Shown here piece after piece: positions 27,506-35,659 of a stretch of 64,000 nucleotides of DNA (within the stretch, counting starts at the first letter, position 1; every line of letters begins with the position of its first letter). The translations under genes were made by a program, and so were the position numbers. This DNA comes from Burkholderia pseudomultivorans (GTDB lineage Bacteria > Pseudomonadota > Gammaproteobacteria > Burkholderiales > Burkholderiaceae), in the NCBI RefSeq assembly GCF_001718415.1, contig NZ_CP013378.1:1116001-1180000 (forward strand), read 5' to 3'. A model generated the notes under the pieces. It searched no databases, was not told where the DNA came from, and was given only the letters and a program-made list of their open reading frames with translations.

Positions 27506-27735
27506 CTTGATATCACCGCAGCCGATCGGAGGCGTAGTATCCCACGCGCGAGTGCTCGTACCGCGCAGGCTCGATCGACATGTGCAGTTGCGACGTGATG
27601 CGCGGATTCGGGCGGTCTACGCGGGCCGAGCGAACCAGTCATCGATCTGCAGGGTGGCGGCTCGACGTTCTTCGGCGCGGCGACGCCGCACACCGGACGC
27701 CCCGAATACGAGCAACGGCACGATAACCCGCGCCA

Positions 27736-28638
27736 CTACGCGCCCAGCTTGTCCTTCAGAAACTCGACGCACACACGCACCTTCGCGGACTGCGCAAGCC
27801 GCGCCGGATAGACGGCCCAGACGTTCGCCGGCTGCGTGACGCCCGGCAGCACACGCTGCAGCCGGCCCGCGTCGAGCAGCGGCTGCACGTCCCACACCGA
27901 GCGCAGCACGATCCCGCGCCCGGCGAGCGCCCACTGCACGGCCACTTCGCCGTGATTGCTCGACAGCGGCCCCGTGACCTGCACGGACACGGTCTCGCCG
28001 CGCGCATCGAGCCGCCACACGCCGAACGGATGGTCGCGCTCCTTGATCGCGAGACACGCGTGCGACGCGAGATCGCCGACCTGCTTCGGCATGCCATGCC
28101 GCGCCAGGTAGTCGGGCGACGCGCACAGCACGCGATGGTTCGTCGCCAGCCGCTTCGCGATCAGGTGGCCGGCGATCTCGTCGCCGATACGAATGTCGAC
28201 GTCGAAACCCTCGGCCGCGACATCGACGATCCGGTCGAACAGTTCCAGCCGCACGTTCAGCTGCGGATGGCGGTCCGACAATTCGGCCAGCGCGGGCGCG
28301 ACGACATTGCGGCCGAAGCCGAAGCTGCTCGACACGCGCAACGTGCCGCGCGGCACGCGGCGCGTACTCGACACGTCCTCGACCAGATGCTCGACGTCGT
28401 CGAGGATCTTCTCGGCCCACGCATATACGCGCTCGCCGGCGTCCGTCACCGAGACGCGGCGCGTCGAGCGATGCAGCAGGCGAATCCCGAGGCTCGTCTC
28501 GAGCATCCCGACCCGCTTGCTGACATACGACGACGACATCGCAAGCGCGTCGGCCGCCGCGCTGAAGCTCGCCTTGCGCGCGACCATGCAGAACACGCGC
28601 AGGTCGCCGAGTTCCGGCATCGCACTCGTCTCGTTCAT
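27736..28638 (-). CDS. LysR-family regulator (DmlR-like)
   Basis: A 300-aa LysR regulator: an N-terminal winged helix (LRVFCMVARKASFSAAADALAMSSSYVSKRVGMLE) and a C-terminal substrate domain. The two-helix sequence and the RGTLRVSSSFGFGRNVVAP linker match the DmlR/CrgA-like branch. In E. coli, dmlR lies beside dmlA, yeaV and yeaWX, and here too dmlA- and yeaWX-like genes follow within 9 kb. Its ATG (28638-28636) overlaps the TGA of a small exported protein gene, so the two are translationally coupled. Confidence 0.85.
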   Translation of the reverse strand: MNETSAMPELGDLRVFCMVARKASFSAAADALAMSSSYVSKRVGMLETSLGIRLLHRSTRRVSVTDAGERVYAWAEKILDDVEHLVEDVSSTRRVPRGTLRVSSSFGFGRNVVAPALAELSDRHPQLNVRLELFDRIVDVAAEGFDVDIRIGDEIAGHLIAKRLATNHRVLCASPDYLARHGMPKQVGDLASHACLAIKERDHPFGVWRLDARGETVSVQVTGPLSSNHGEVAVQWALAGRGIVLRSVWDVQPLLDAGRLQRVLPGVTQPANVWAVYPARLAQSAKVRVCVEFLKDKLGA

Positions 28639-28850
28639 TGCGCGGCTCCGTTCGAGACGTATCGCAATTCCCGATGCATGCGTGAGATTGCGTCCTCGTC
28701 GCCTCGCTTCGCGATGTGCGCGCTGCCCGCGCCGAACGCGCAGGCAACCTCTCCGCTTCCTGCGACACCGCCCTGCGCACGGCTGTCGGTGGCCGCGCAC
28801 GCGAGACCCAGCGCCACCAGCGACAGCATCTGCTTCAGCGTCCGATTCAT
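28635..28850 (-). CDS. Small exported protein, 71 aa, coupled to the LysR gene
   Basis: MNRTLKQMLSLVALGLACAA is a signal peptide, with cleavage likely after SRA (..ATDSRA/QGG). The mature part is about 45 residues with one Cys and several charged residues. The stop codon overlaps the LysR ATG (ATGA), and the start is 32 bases after the permease stop, so permease - small protein - LysR read as one unit. No relative is recognised. It could be a periplasmic accessory peptide, or a frame that serves only for coupling. Confidence 0.5.
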   Translation of the reverse strand: MNRTLKQMLSLVALGLACAATDSRAQGGVAGSGEVACAFGAGSAHIAKRGDEDAISRMHRELRYVSNGAAQ

Positions 28851-28882
28851 CGTTTCATCGCGAAGTCGACGATCCGTGCGGA

Positions 28883-30325
28883 TCAGTTCAGGCCGCGATC
28901 GGCCGCCTCGACGAGCTTGCGCTCCGCTTCGGTATCGAGCGAGCGGCATGCCCACAGATAGACGAGCGCGGCAACCGGCAGGCCGACCAGCATCGCGATA
29001 TCGGTGCCGCCGAGCGCACGCGCGACCGGGCCGCTGTACATCTCGGTCTTGAAGAACGGGATCATCGCGACGAAGCCGACTGCATACGCGGTGAGGCCGC
29101 GCCAGTTCCAGCGTCCGTAGATGCCGCGCGGATTGAAGATCTCCCGCACCGAGTAGTGCGTATGCCGCACGAAGAAGAAGTCGACGAGGTTGATCGCGGT
29201 CCAGGGCGTGAACAGGTAACCGAGGATGCCGAGGAAGTCGCCGAACTTGCCCATGAAGTCGTCGGACGCCGCGAACGCGAGCGACGTCGCGACGACCGCG
29301 ACGATCAGCAGGCTCGCCACGCGCTTGCCCGCACTCGACTTGAGCGGCCGGAACGAATCGGTGATGCTGAGCAGCGTCAGCGATGCGCCGTAGAAATTCA
29401 GGCCCGTGATCGCAAGCAGCCCGAGCAGCGACAGCAGCAGCGTGACGGAGCCGAAACCCGGATGGATCGCGTCGCCCGCCCGCTGCACGGCGTCGGCGAT
29501 CTCGATCTTCGAGTTCAGCGCGGCGGCGGCCGTGCCGACCAGCATCATCCACGCGCCGCCGATCAGCGCGCCGGTGAAGGTCCACCAGAAGGTTGCGCGC
29601 ACACCGGTCTTGGGCGGCAGGTAGCGCGAGTAGTCCGACACGTAGATCGACCACGACAGCTGGTAGGCCGCCGCCGCGAACAGCTGCACGAGGAACGGCG
29701 TCGCCTTGAAGCCGGCAAACGACAGCTGCCCGGCCGGGAACGGCACCTTCACGCAGATGCCGACGCTGAACACGCTCAATGCGATCAGCAGCGCGATCGC
29801 GAGCCAGCGCTGCGCCTTGTGGATCAGGTCGTAGCCGAAGATCGCGAGCCCCACCGCGATCGCGGTAAACACGATATAGCTGACGTGCGGCTCCGTGCCG
29901 AGCAGGTGATGCGCGGTCTGGCCGGCCATCAGCTGGTTGAACGAGTTGTAGCCGACATACGTGACGAGCGCGACGATCCATACCAGCAGCGCGCCCATGT
30001 AGCCGAACTGCGGACGCGACTGGATCATCTGCGGAAGCCCGAGCTGCGGGCCCTGGCTCGAATGGAACGCCATGAAGAAGGTGCCGAGCAGATTGCCGAT
30101 CAGCACCGCGATCGCGCTCCACAGCAGATTCCCGCCCATGCTCACGCCGATCGCGCCGCACGCGATCGTCGCGAGATTCGCGTCGCCGGTAAACCAGACG
30201 GGCCACAAGTGCCACGCCTTGCCGCGCCGCTCCGCGAGCGGCACATAGTCGATCGAACGCGCCTCGATGCGCGACTTGCCGCGACCTTCCATCGCGAGGC
30301 CGTCGGCCACTGCCTGTTGTCTCAT
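28883..30325 (-). CDS. NCS1-family permease (cytosine/allantoin/hydantoin type)
   Basis: A 480-aa inner-membrane permease with about 12 helices. NCS1 traits: ARSIDYVPLAERRGKAWHLWPVWFTGDANLATIACG at the start, QMIQSRPQFGYMGALLVWIVALVTYVGYNSFN, and ITGLNFYGASLTLLSI. Family members carry nucleobases, allantoin, hydantoins or thiamine. Here it diverges from the carnitine-type oxygenase gene and shares a promoter with it, so it may import the quaternary amine, which would be unusual for NCS1. GGAGGAGAC precedes the ATG at 30325. Confidence 0.85.
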   Translation of the reverse strand: MRQQAVADGLAMEGRGKSRIEARSIDYVPLAERRGKAWHLWPVWFTGDANLATIACGAIGVSMGGNLLWSAIAVLIGNLLGTFFMAFHSSQGPQLGLPQMIQSRPQFGYMGALLVWIVALVTYVGYNSFNQLMAGQTAHHLLGTEPHVSYIVFTAIAVGLAIFGYDLIHKAQRWLAIALLIALSVFSVGICVKVPFPAGQLSFAGFKATPFLVQLFAAAAYQLSWSIYVSDYSRYLPPKTGVRATFWWTFTGALIGGAWMMLVGTAAAALNSKIEIADAVQRAGDAIHPGFGSVTLLLSLLGLLAITGLNFYGASLTLLSITDSFRPLKSSAGKRVASLLIVAVVATSLAFAASDDFMGKFGDFLGILGYLFTPWTAINLVDFFFVRHTHYSVREIFNPRGIYGRWNWRGLTAYAVGFVAMIPFFKTEMYSGPVARALGGTDIAMLVGLPVAALVYLWACRSLDTEAERKLVEAADRGLN

Positions 30326-30428
30326 GTCTCCTCCATTGCGTCTGTCGGCGGCGGTCACGCACCGCGCCGCAGCCGGATCGAAACCCGGCTGCGGCGCGGC
30401 TGATCACCGGACACCGGCGACGTTACCT

Positions 30429-30459
30429 TCAGTTAACAATGAACTATCAGTTAACAATG
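30429..30459 (+). repeat. Direct repeat pair TCAGTTAACAATG, permease side
   Basis: CAGTTAACAATG occurs at 30430-30441 and again at 30448-30459, a period of 18 bases, with TCAGTT at 30429-30434 and 30447-30452. It lies about 105-135 bases upstream of the permease start. Candidate binding sites for the cluster's regulator. Confidence 0.6.
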
Positions 30460-30638
30460 GTACGCATTTCGCTAGGCCGACCGTACTAGCGCAATTTCCT
30501 ATTGACGCAAGGTCGAATCAACGCGTTCGTGATTTCCAGCAAATATCAGACGAATTCGGCGTTCAAACGTCAGCAAATGGTTGCCTGTTCCGGGATAACC
30601 CTGATCCCAAATCGTCTGCATATCTCCTATATTTCGTT

Positions 30639-30668
30639 AACCGTTAGTTTTACCGTAACCGTCAGTTT
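30639..30668 (+). repeat. Direct repeat pair AACCGTYAGTTT, cntA side
   Basis: AACCGTTAGTTT at 30639-30650 and AACCGTCAGTTT at 30657-30668 differ by one base and again have an 18-base period. They end 29 bases before the cntA ATG. The core TYAGTTW is the same, in the same direction, as in the permease-side pair. Confidence 0.6.
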
Positions 30669-30697
30669 ATCAAAACACCTCTCCCGAGCCCGACGCC

Positions 30698-31846
30698 ATG
30701 ACCTACCTGCCGATCGAATTCCACCAGAAAGCCAAGCTGCCGCAACTGCCGGCCGATTTCTGCTCGAACCCGGAACTCGCGTGGACGATTCCCAAGACCT
30801 ATTACACGTCGCAGGAGGTCTTCAAGGCCGAGGAGGAGAAGATCTTCGCCGACACGTGGATCTGCGTCGCGCACCGCAGCGAACTGGCCGATGCGAACCA
30901 GTATGTCACGCGCGAAGTGATCGGCGAAAACGTGCTGATCGTGCGCGGCAAGGACAAGGTGCTGCGCGCGTTCTACAACGTCTGCCCGCACCGCGGCCAT
31001 CAGCTGCTCGAAGGCAGCGGCAAGGCGAAGAACGTGATCACGTGCCCGTACCACGCATGGACCTTCAAGCTCGACGGCGCGCTCGCGCACGCGAACAACT
31101 GCGATCACGTGATGGAGTTCGACAAGGAGAACTCGAGCCTCGTGCCGGTCAAGGTCGAGGAATACGCGGGCTTCGTGTTCATCAACCTGAACCCGAATGC
31201 CGGCACGGTCGAGGCGCAGCTGCCCGGCATGGAGGCGCGCCTGCGCGCCGCGTGCCCGGTGATCGACGACCTGAAGCTCGCCGCGCGCTTCGTCAGCGAG
31301 ACGCCCGCGAACTGGAAGTCGATCGTCGACAACTATCTCGAGTGCTACCACTGCGGCCCCGCGCATCCCGGCTTCTCCGACTCCGTGAAGATCGATCAGT
31401 ACACGCATACGCTGCACGGCAACTGGACGCTGCAGTTCGGCTATGCGGAATCGTCGGAGCGCTCGTTCAAGCTCGACCCGTCGATCAAGGACGCGAGCTT
31501 CCAGGGCTTCTGGGCGTGGCCGTGCACGATGTTCAACGTGCCGCCGGGCGCCGATTTCATGACCGTGATCTATGAGTTCCCGGTCAACGCCGAAGTGACG
31601 CTGCAGCACTACGACATCTATTTCCTGAACGAGGAGCTGACCGACTATCAGAAGAACCTGATCGAGTGGTATCGCAACGTGTTCCGCCCGGAAGACCTGC
31701 GCCTCGTCGAGAGCGTGCAGAAGGGGCTGAAGTCGCGCGGCTATCGCGGCCAGGGCCGGATCATGGTCGACCAGCGCCGCAGCGGCGTCAGCGAGCATGG
31801 CATCGCGCACTTCCATCATCTGCTCGCACAAAAGTATCAGGACTGA
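30698..31846 (+). CDS. cntA: Carnitine monooxygenase oxygenase component, Rieske type (CntA/YeaW)
   Basis: A 382-aa Rieske non-haem iron oxygenase alpha subunit. Rieske ligands: Cys96/His98 in CPHRGH and Cys116/His119 in CPYHAW. Mononuclear iron ligands: His218 and His223 in ECYHCGPAH; Glu215 stands where most Rieske oxygenases have a bridging Asp, a hallmark of CntA. Long stretches coincide with E. coli YeaW (for example LRLVESVQKGLKSRGYRGQG). CntA splits carnitine (YeaW also takes gamma-butyrobetaine and choline) into trimethylamine plus an aldehyde, using electrons from CntB. The matching reductase gene is at 33420 and a semialdehyde dehydrogenase lies between. Cytoplasmic. Confidence 0.93.
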   Translation: MTYLPIEFHQKAKLPQLPADFCSNPELAWTIPKTYYTSQEVFKAEEEKIFADTWICVAHRSELADANQYVTREVIGENVLIVRGKDKVLRAFYNVCPHRGHQLLEGSGKAKNVITCPYHAWTFKLDGALAHANNCDHVMEFDKENSSLVPVKVEEYAGFVFINLNPNAGTVEAQLPGMEARLRAACPVIDDLKLAARFVSETPANWKSIVDNYLECYHCGPAHPGFSDSVKIDQYTHTLHGNWTLQFGYAESSERSFKLDPSIKDASFQGFWAWPCTMFNVPPGADFMTVIYEFPVNAEVTLQHYDIYFLNEELTDYQKNLIEWYRNVFRPEDLRLVESVQKGLKSRGYRGQGRIMVDQRRSGVSEHGIAHFHHLLAQKYQD

Positions 31847-31871
31847 CACCCCGTACCAGGACGACATCGAC

Positions 31872-33332
31872 ATGACTTCCCTTCAACAACCTGGCCTGCT
31901 GCGCGAGCAGGCATACATTGCCGGCGCGTGGCGCGGCGCCGACGACGGCGCAGTGCTCGACGTCACCAATCCGTCGACCGGCGAGCTGATCGCGCGCGTG
32001 CCGAACATGGGCGCCGCCGAGGCGCGCGCTGCGATCGAGGCCGCCCACGCGGCGTTCGCGACGTGGCGCAGGACCACCGCGAAGGAGCGCGCGCGCCTGC
32101 TGCGCAACTGGTTCGAGCTGATCATGGCGCGCCAGGAAGACCTCGCGGTGCTGATGACGCGCGAACAGGGCAAGCCGCTCGCCGAAGCGCGCGGCGAGAT
32201 CGCCTATGCGGCGTCGTTCGTCGAATGGTTCGCCGAGCAGGCCAAGCGCATCGACGGCGACGTGATCCCGAGCCCGAACCCCGATCAGCGCCTCGTCGTG
32301 ACGAAGGAACCGGTCGGCGTGTGCGCGGCGATCACGCCGTGGAATTTCCCTGCGGCGATGATCACGCGCAAGGCGGCCCCCGCGCTCGCGGCCGGCTGCA
32401 CGATCGTGATCAAGCCCGCGAACGAGACGCCGCTGTCCGCGTTCGCGCTCGCGGCGCTCGCCGAGGAAGCCGGCATTCCGGCCGGCGTCGTCAACGTCGT
32501 GACCGGCAAGTCGCGCGAGATCGGTGCGGAGATGACCTCGAGCCCGCTCGTGAAGAAGCTGACCTTCACCGGTTCGACCGAAGTCGGCCGGCTGCTGATG
32601 CGCCAGTGCTCGGATACCGTCAAGAAGATGTCGCTCGAACTCGGCGGCAACGCGCCGTTCATCGTGTTCGACGATGCCGATCTCGACCGCGCGGTCGAAG
32701 GCGCGCTGCTGTCGAAGTACCGCAACGCGGGCCAGACCTGCGTGTGCGCGAACCGCTTCTTCGTGCACGACACCGTGTACGACGAATTCTGCCGCCGCTT
32801 CGCGGAACGCGTCGCGGCCTTCCATGTCGGCGACGGCTTCGATGCCGGCGTCAACATCGGCCCGCTGATCAACGAAGCCGCGCGCGACAAGGTCGACGGC
32901 CTCGTGCGCGACGCGGTCGCGCAGGGTGCGCGCGTACTGGTGGGCGGCACGCCGCACGCGCGCGGCGGCAACTTCTACGCGCCGACCGTGCTCGCCGACG
33001 CGAAGCCGGGGATGGCCGTGCTGAGCGAGGAAATCTTCGGGCCGGTCGCGCCGATCGTGCGCTTCTCGACCGACGACGAAGTCGTGCGTCTCGCGAACGA
33101 CTCGATCTACGGCCTCGCCGCGTACTTCTACAGCCGCGACATCGGCCGCGTGTGGCGCGTGGCCGAGCAGCTCGAATACGGGATCGTCGGCATCAACAGC
33201 GGGCTGATCTCGAACGAAGTGGCGCCGTTCGGCGGCGTCAAGCAATCGGGCATCGGACGCGAAGGCTCCAAGTACGGGATCGAGGATTTCCTGTCGATCA
33301 AATACCTGTGCATGGGCGGCGTGAGCGCCTGA
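31872..33332 (+). CDS. Semialdehyde dehydrogenase (GabD-like; probable malic semialdehyde dehydrogenase)
   Basis: A 486-aa aldehyde dehydrogenase with Cys290 (NAGQTCVCANR, the GabD-type double-Cys arrangement) and Glu256 (LELGGNAP). The sequence is of the succinate-semialdehyde dehydrogenase group. Carnitine cleavage by CntA yields malic semialdehyde, and its place directly after cntA (25-base gap) points to oxidation of that product to malate. The start ATG at 31872 is the first good one; a frame from 31797 overlaps cntA. A strong terminator follows 11 bases after the stop. Confidence 0.88.
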   Translation: MTSLQQPGLLREQAYIAGAWRGADDGAVLDVTNPSTGELIARVPNMGAAEARAAIEAAHAAFATWRRTTAKERARLLRNWFELIMARQEDLAVLMTREQGKPLAEARGEIAYAASFVEWFAEQAKRIDGDVIPSPNPDQRLVVTKEPVGVCAAITPWNFPAAMITRKAAPALAAGCTIVIKPANETPLSAFALAALAEEAGIPAGVVNVVTGKSREIGAEMTSSPLVKKLTFTGSTEVGRLLMRQCSDTVKKMSLELGGNAPFIVFDDADLDRAVEGALLSKYRNAGQTCVCANRFFVHDTVYDEFCRRFAERVAAFHVGDGFDAGVNIGPLINEAARDKVDGLVRDAVAQGARVLVGGTPHARGGNFYAPTVLADAKPGMAVLSEEIFGPVAPIVRFSTDDEVVRLANDSIYGLAAYFYSRDIGRVWRVAEQLEYGIVGINSGLISNEVAPFGGVKQSGIGREGSKYGIEDFLSIKYLCMGGVSA

Positions 33333-33342
33333 TCCCGTGACC

Positions 33343-33372
33343 GGCGCGCGCGCTTCGGCCGCGCGCCTTTTT
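33343..33372 (+). terminator. Intrinsic terminator between the dehydrogenase gene and cntB
   Basis: GGCGCGCG (33343-33350) pairs with CGCGCGCC (33360-33367) over a 9-base loop and is followed by TTTTT (33368-33372). It lies between two genes whose products work together, so read-through or a separate cntB promoter in the 47 bases after it must exist. Confidence 0.75.
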
Positions 33373-33419
33373 GTGCTGTACCGAATCCCCTGCTCTATCC
33401 GCCGGCAAAGGAATGCCTG

Positions 33420-34385
33420 ATGAACGCCCGTGAATCGATCTTCGTCGACGTCGTCGCCGTCGAGACCCTGACCCCGCTGATCAAGCGCTTTACGCTCGCG
33501 CTGCCCGACGGCGCACCGCTGCCGCCGTTCAGCGGCGGCGCGCATGTGCTCGTGTCGATGCAGAACGGCGATCAGTGGCACCACAACGCGTACTCGCTGC
33601 TGAGCTCGCCGCACGACACGCACCAATACCAGATCGCCGTGCGCCGCGAGGAAGCCTCGCGCGGCGGTTCGGCGTTCATGCACGAGCATGTCGCGGCCGG
33701 CACGCGGCTCGCGATCGGCTCGCCCGCGAACCTGTTCGAACTCGCACGCAACGCGCGCCGCCATGTGTTCATCGCCGGCGGCATCGGCATCACGCCGTTC
33801 CTCGCGCAGCTCGCCGAGCATGCGCCCGGCGGCGACTTCGAACTCGAACTGCATTACGCGTACCGCAGCCCCGACCACGGCGCATTCGTCGACGAGCTGA
33901 AGGCCGGCCCGCATGCGGCGAACGTGCACACCTACGTCGACAGCCTCGGCCAGCGCCTCGACCTGATGCAGCTGTTCAAGTCGCTGCCGGCCGACGCGCA
34001 CGTCTACGTGTGCGGACCGCAAGGCCTGAACGACGCCGTCCATGCGAATGCCGCGCTGCTCGGCTGGCCGAAGTCGCAGCTCCATTCCGAACAGTTCGCC
34101 GCGACCGACACGGCCGGCCAGGCGTTTACCGTCGTGCTCGCGCGCTCGGGCATCGAGCTCGAGGTGCCCGAGGACACGACGATCCTGCAGGCCATCGAAC
34201 GCGCCGGCGTGAAGATCGACTCGCTGTGCCGCGAAGGCGTGTGCGGCACCTGCGAGGTCGCGATCCTCGAAGGCGAAGCCGATCACCGCGATCAGTATCT
34301 CGACGACGACGAAAAAGCCGCGCAGAAAACCATGCTGCTGTGCGTGTCGCGCGCGCGCACGCCGCGCCTCGTGATCGACCTGTAA
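33420..34385 (+). CDS. cntB: Carnitine monooxygenase reductase component (CntB/YeaX)
   Basis: A 321-aa reductase in three parts: a ferredoxin-reductase-like flavin domain (HNAYSLLSSP near 55-64), an NAD(P)-binding domain (FIAGGIGITPFLAQL, YVCGPQGLND), and a C-terminal plant-type [2Fe-2S] domain with Cys270, Cys275, Cys278 and Cys308 (SLCREGVCGTCE..LLCVS). This is the class IA-like vanillate/carnitine reductase layout and passes electrons from NAD(P)H to CntA. The start ATG is at 33420 after GGAATGCC. Confidence 0.92.
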   Translation: MNARESIFVDVVAVETLTPLIKRFTLALPDGAPLPPFSGGAHVLVSMQNGDQWHHNAYSLLSSPHDTHQYQIAVRREEASRGGSAFMHEHVAAGTRLAIGSPANLFELARNARRHVFIAGGIGITPFLAQLAEHAPGGDFELELHYAYRSPDHGAFVDELKAGPHAANVHTYVDSLGQRLDLMQLFKSLPADAHVYVCGPQGLNDAVHANAALLGWPKSQLHSEQFAATDTAGQAFTVVLARSGIELEVPEDTTILQAIERAGVKIDSLCREGVCGTCEVAILEGEADHRDQYLDDDEKAAQKTMLLCVSRARTPRLVIDL

Positions 34386-34400
34386 ATTTTTCCGCGCGCC

Positions 34401-34425
34401 GTATCCGGTAAACTACGCCGGATAC
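34401..34425. promoter_or_regulatory. Inverted repeat upstream of the XRE-PAS regulator
   Basis: GTATCCGG and CCGGATAC are perfect 8-base arms around the spacer TAAACTACG. The spacer resembles a -10 element. It lies 16 bases after the cntB stop and could be the autoregulatory operator of the gene at 34548. Confidence 0.5.
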
Positions 34426-34458
34426 AGGAACCCCCGGCGCGCCGTTCCTTTCCGACGC

Positions 34459-34507
34459 GGCGGCATCGCCCGCGGCCCGCACCCCGCGCGCCGCGGGCGA
34501 TGCCGCC
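34459..34507 (+). other. Perfect 17-bp hairpin in the leader of the XRE-PAS gene
   Basis: GGCGGCATCGCCCGCGG (34459-34475) and its exact complement at 34491-34507 flank a 15-base loop. No T-run follows (TTGTCG), so it is either an inefficient terminator for cntB or an RNA structure in the leader of the next gene, whose start is 40 bases away. Confidence 0.65.
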
Positions 34508-34547
34508 TTGTCGCCTGGCCGCGCGCCGCCGTCAGAAAGAGGAATGG

Positions 34548-35618
34548 ATGTCCGAGGATACGTTCGCGTTCCGTCTCAAGGTGCTCCTCGAGCACAAGAA
34601 GCTGAGCCTGCAGCAGGTGGCCGACGTGGTCGGCATTTCGCGGCCGGCCGTGCACAAGTGGACGCGCGGCGGCGAGATCGACTATTCGAACCTGCGCAAG
34701 CTCGCCGCGTTCCTCGACGTCAACTGGGTCTGGCTGCGCTACGGCGACGACGCGGTGAAGGATCTCGGCATCGGTGCGCAGCCCGAACTGCCGATGACCG
34801 ACCTGCGCCGCCGCTATACGGCCGAAATCGTGTCGAGCGAAGCGCGCATGAAGCATGCGCAGGAAGCGGCCGGCATCGTCACCTGGGAATGGAATCTCGT
34901 CTCCGACGAGCTGATCTATTCCGACAACTGCGCGAAGCTCTACGGTCGCGAAATCCACAGCAACGAGGAGTTCTGGGACATCCTGCACCCCGACGAGCGC
35001 AGCTGGCTCAACAGCCGCGCGCTGCAGGAAGCGGTCGACGCGCGCAAGCCGTACGTGTGGGAGTTCCGGATCGTGCTGCCGGACGGCACCGTGCGCTGGA
35101 TCGAATCGCGCACCGCGACGCTCGTCGACGATGCGGGCCGGCCGACGCGGATGGTGGGCACGACGATCGACATCAGCGCGCGCAAGGCGCTCGAACAGCA
35201 GCTGCGCGCGCAGATCGCGCTGCTCGCCGACGCCGAGCGCCTCGCCGGCCGCGGTGCATGGCAATGGCGGCAGGCGCCGGATGAAGTGATCGTGTCGGAC
35301 GAATGGTGCCGGCTGTTCGGCGTCGAGCGTGACGATGCGCCGCATCGTCACGCGCAACTGCAGGCGCGCGTGCATCCCGACGATCGTGCGGCGCGCGACG
35401 CCGCGCTGCACGAAGCGATGGCGAAGCACGGCGACTATCGCGCGCTGTACCGCGCGCTGCTGCCGGACGGCACGGTGCGGCTGATGCTGGAGCAGGGTCG
35501 CGCGCGCCCCGACGACGAAGGCGACGGCGTGCGCGTGACGGCCATGTGCCGCGCGGCGGAGCCCGCCGACGCGATCGCGTTCGCCACGCAGCCGGCCGCG
35601 GCGACCACGCCGCACTGA
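34548..35618 (+). CDS. XRE-family regulator with two PAS domains
   Basis: A 356-aa protein. Residues 5-60 are an XRE-type helix-turn-helix (LSLQQVADVVGISRPAVHKWTRGGEI). A first PAS/PAC follows at about 100-225 (GIVTWEWNLVSDELIYSDN .. HPDERSWL .. RIVLPDGTVRWIESR .. GTTIDISARKALE), then a second, more degraded PAS at about 232-345. PAS domains would sense a small molecule or redox state. There is no kinase or output other than the DNA-binding head, an uncommon make-up. Sited between cntB and the malate dehydrogenase gene, it is a likely regulator of the carnitine cluster. The start at 34548 follows AAAGAGGAATGG. Confidence 0.85.
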   Translation: MSEDTFAFRLKVLLEHKKLSLQQVADVVGISRPAVHKWTRGGEIDYSNLRKLAAFLDVNWVWLRYGDDAVKDLGIGAQPELPMTDLRRRYTAEIVSSEARMKHAQEAAGIVTWEWNLVSDELIYSDNCAKLYGREIHSNEEFWDILHPDERSWLNSRALQEAVDARKPYVWEFRIVLPDGTVRWIESRTATLVDDAGRPTRMVGTTIDISARKALEQQLRAQIALLADAERLAGRGAWQWRQAPDEVIVSDEWCRLFGVERDDAPHRHAQLQARVHPDDRAARDAALHEAMAKHGDYRALYRALLPDGTVRLMLEQGRARPDDEGDGVRVTAMCRAAEPADAIAFATQPAAATTPH

Positions 35619-35659
35619 AGCCCGGCTGCGAGCGCATCTCGCATTGCGCGCGGCGAGCG

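Larger units (their letters stand above)
30326..30697. promoter_or_regulatory. Divergent promoter region between NCS1 permease and cntA
   Basis: 372 gene-free bases, A+T-rich over about 30420-30670. It contains two pairs of direct repeats (listed separately) next to the two genes. Frames crossing it are not protein-like. Confidence 0.6.

Noticed and set aside
27506..27735. Possible gene remnant between the FMN reductase and LysR genes
   Set aside because: Frames are short and Arg/Pro-rich and no recognisable protein segment remains. Treated as intergenic.
31788..34286. An 832-codon open frame on the minus strand
   Set aside because: It lies fully opposite cntA, the semialdehyde dehydrogenase and cntB, which have complete family motifs. 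The minus-frame protein is His/Arg/Ala-rich with no fold, a common antisense effect of GC-rich codon use.
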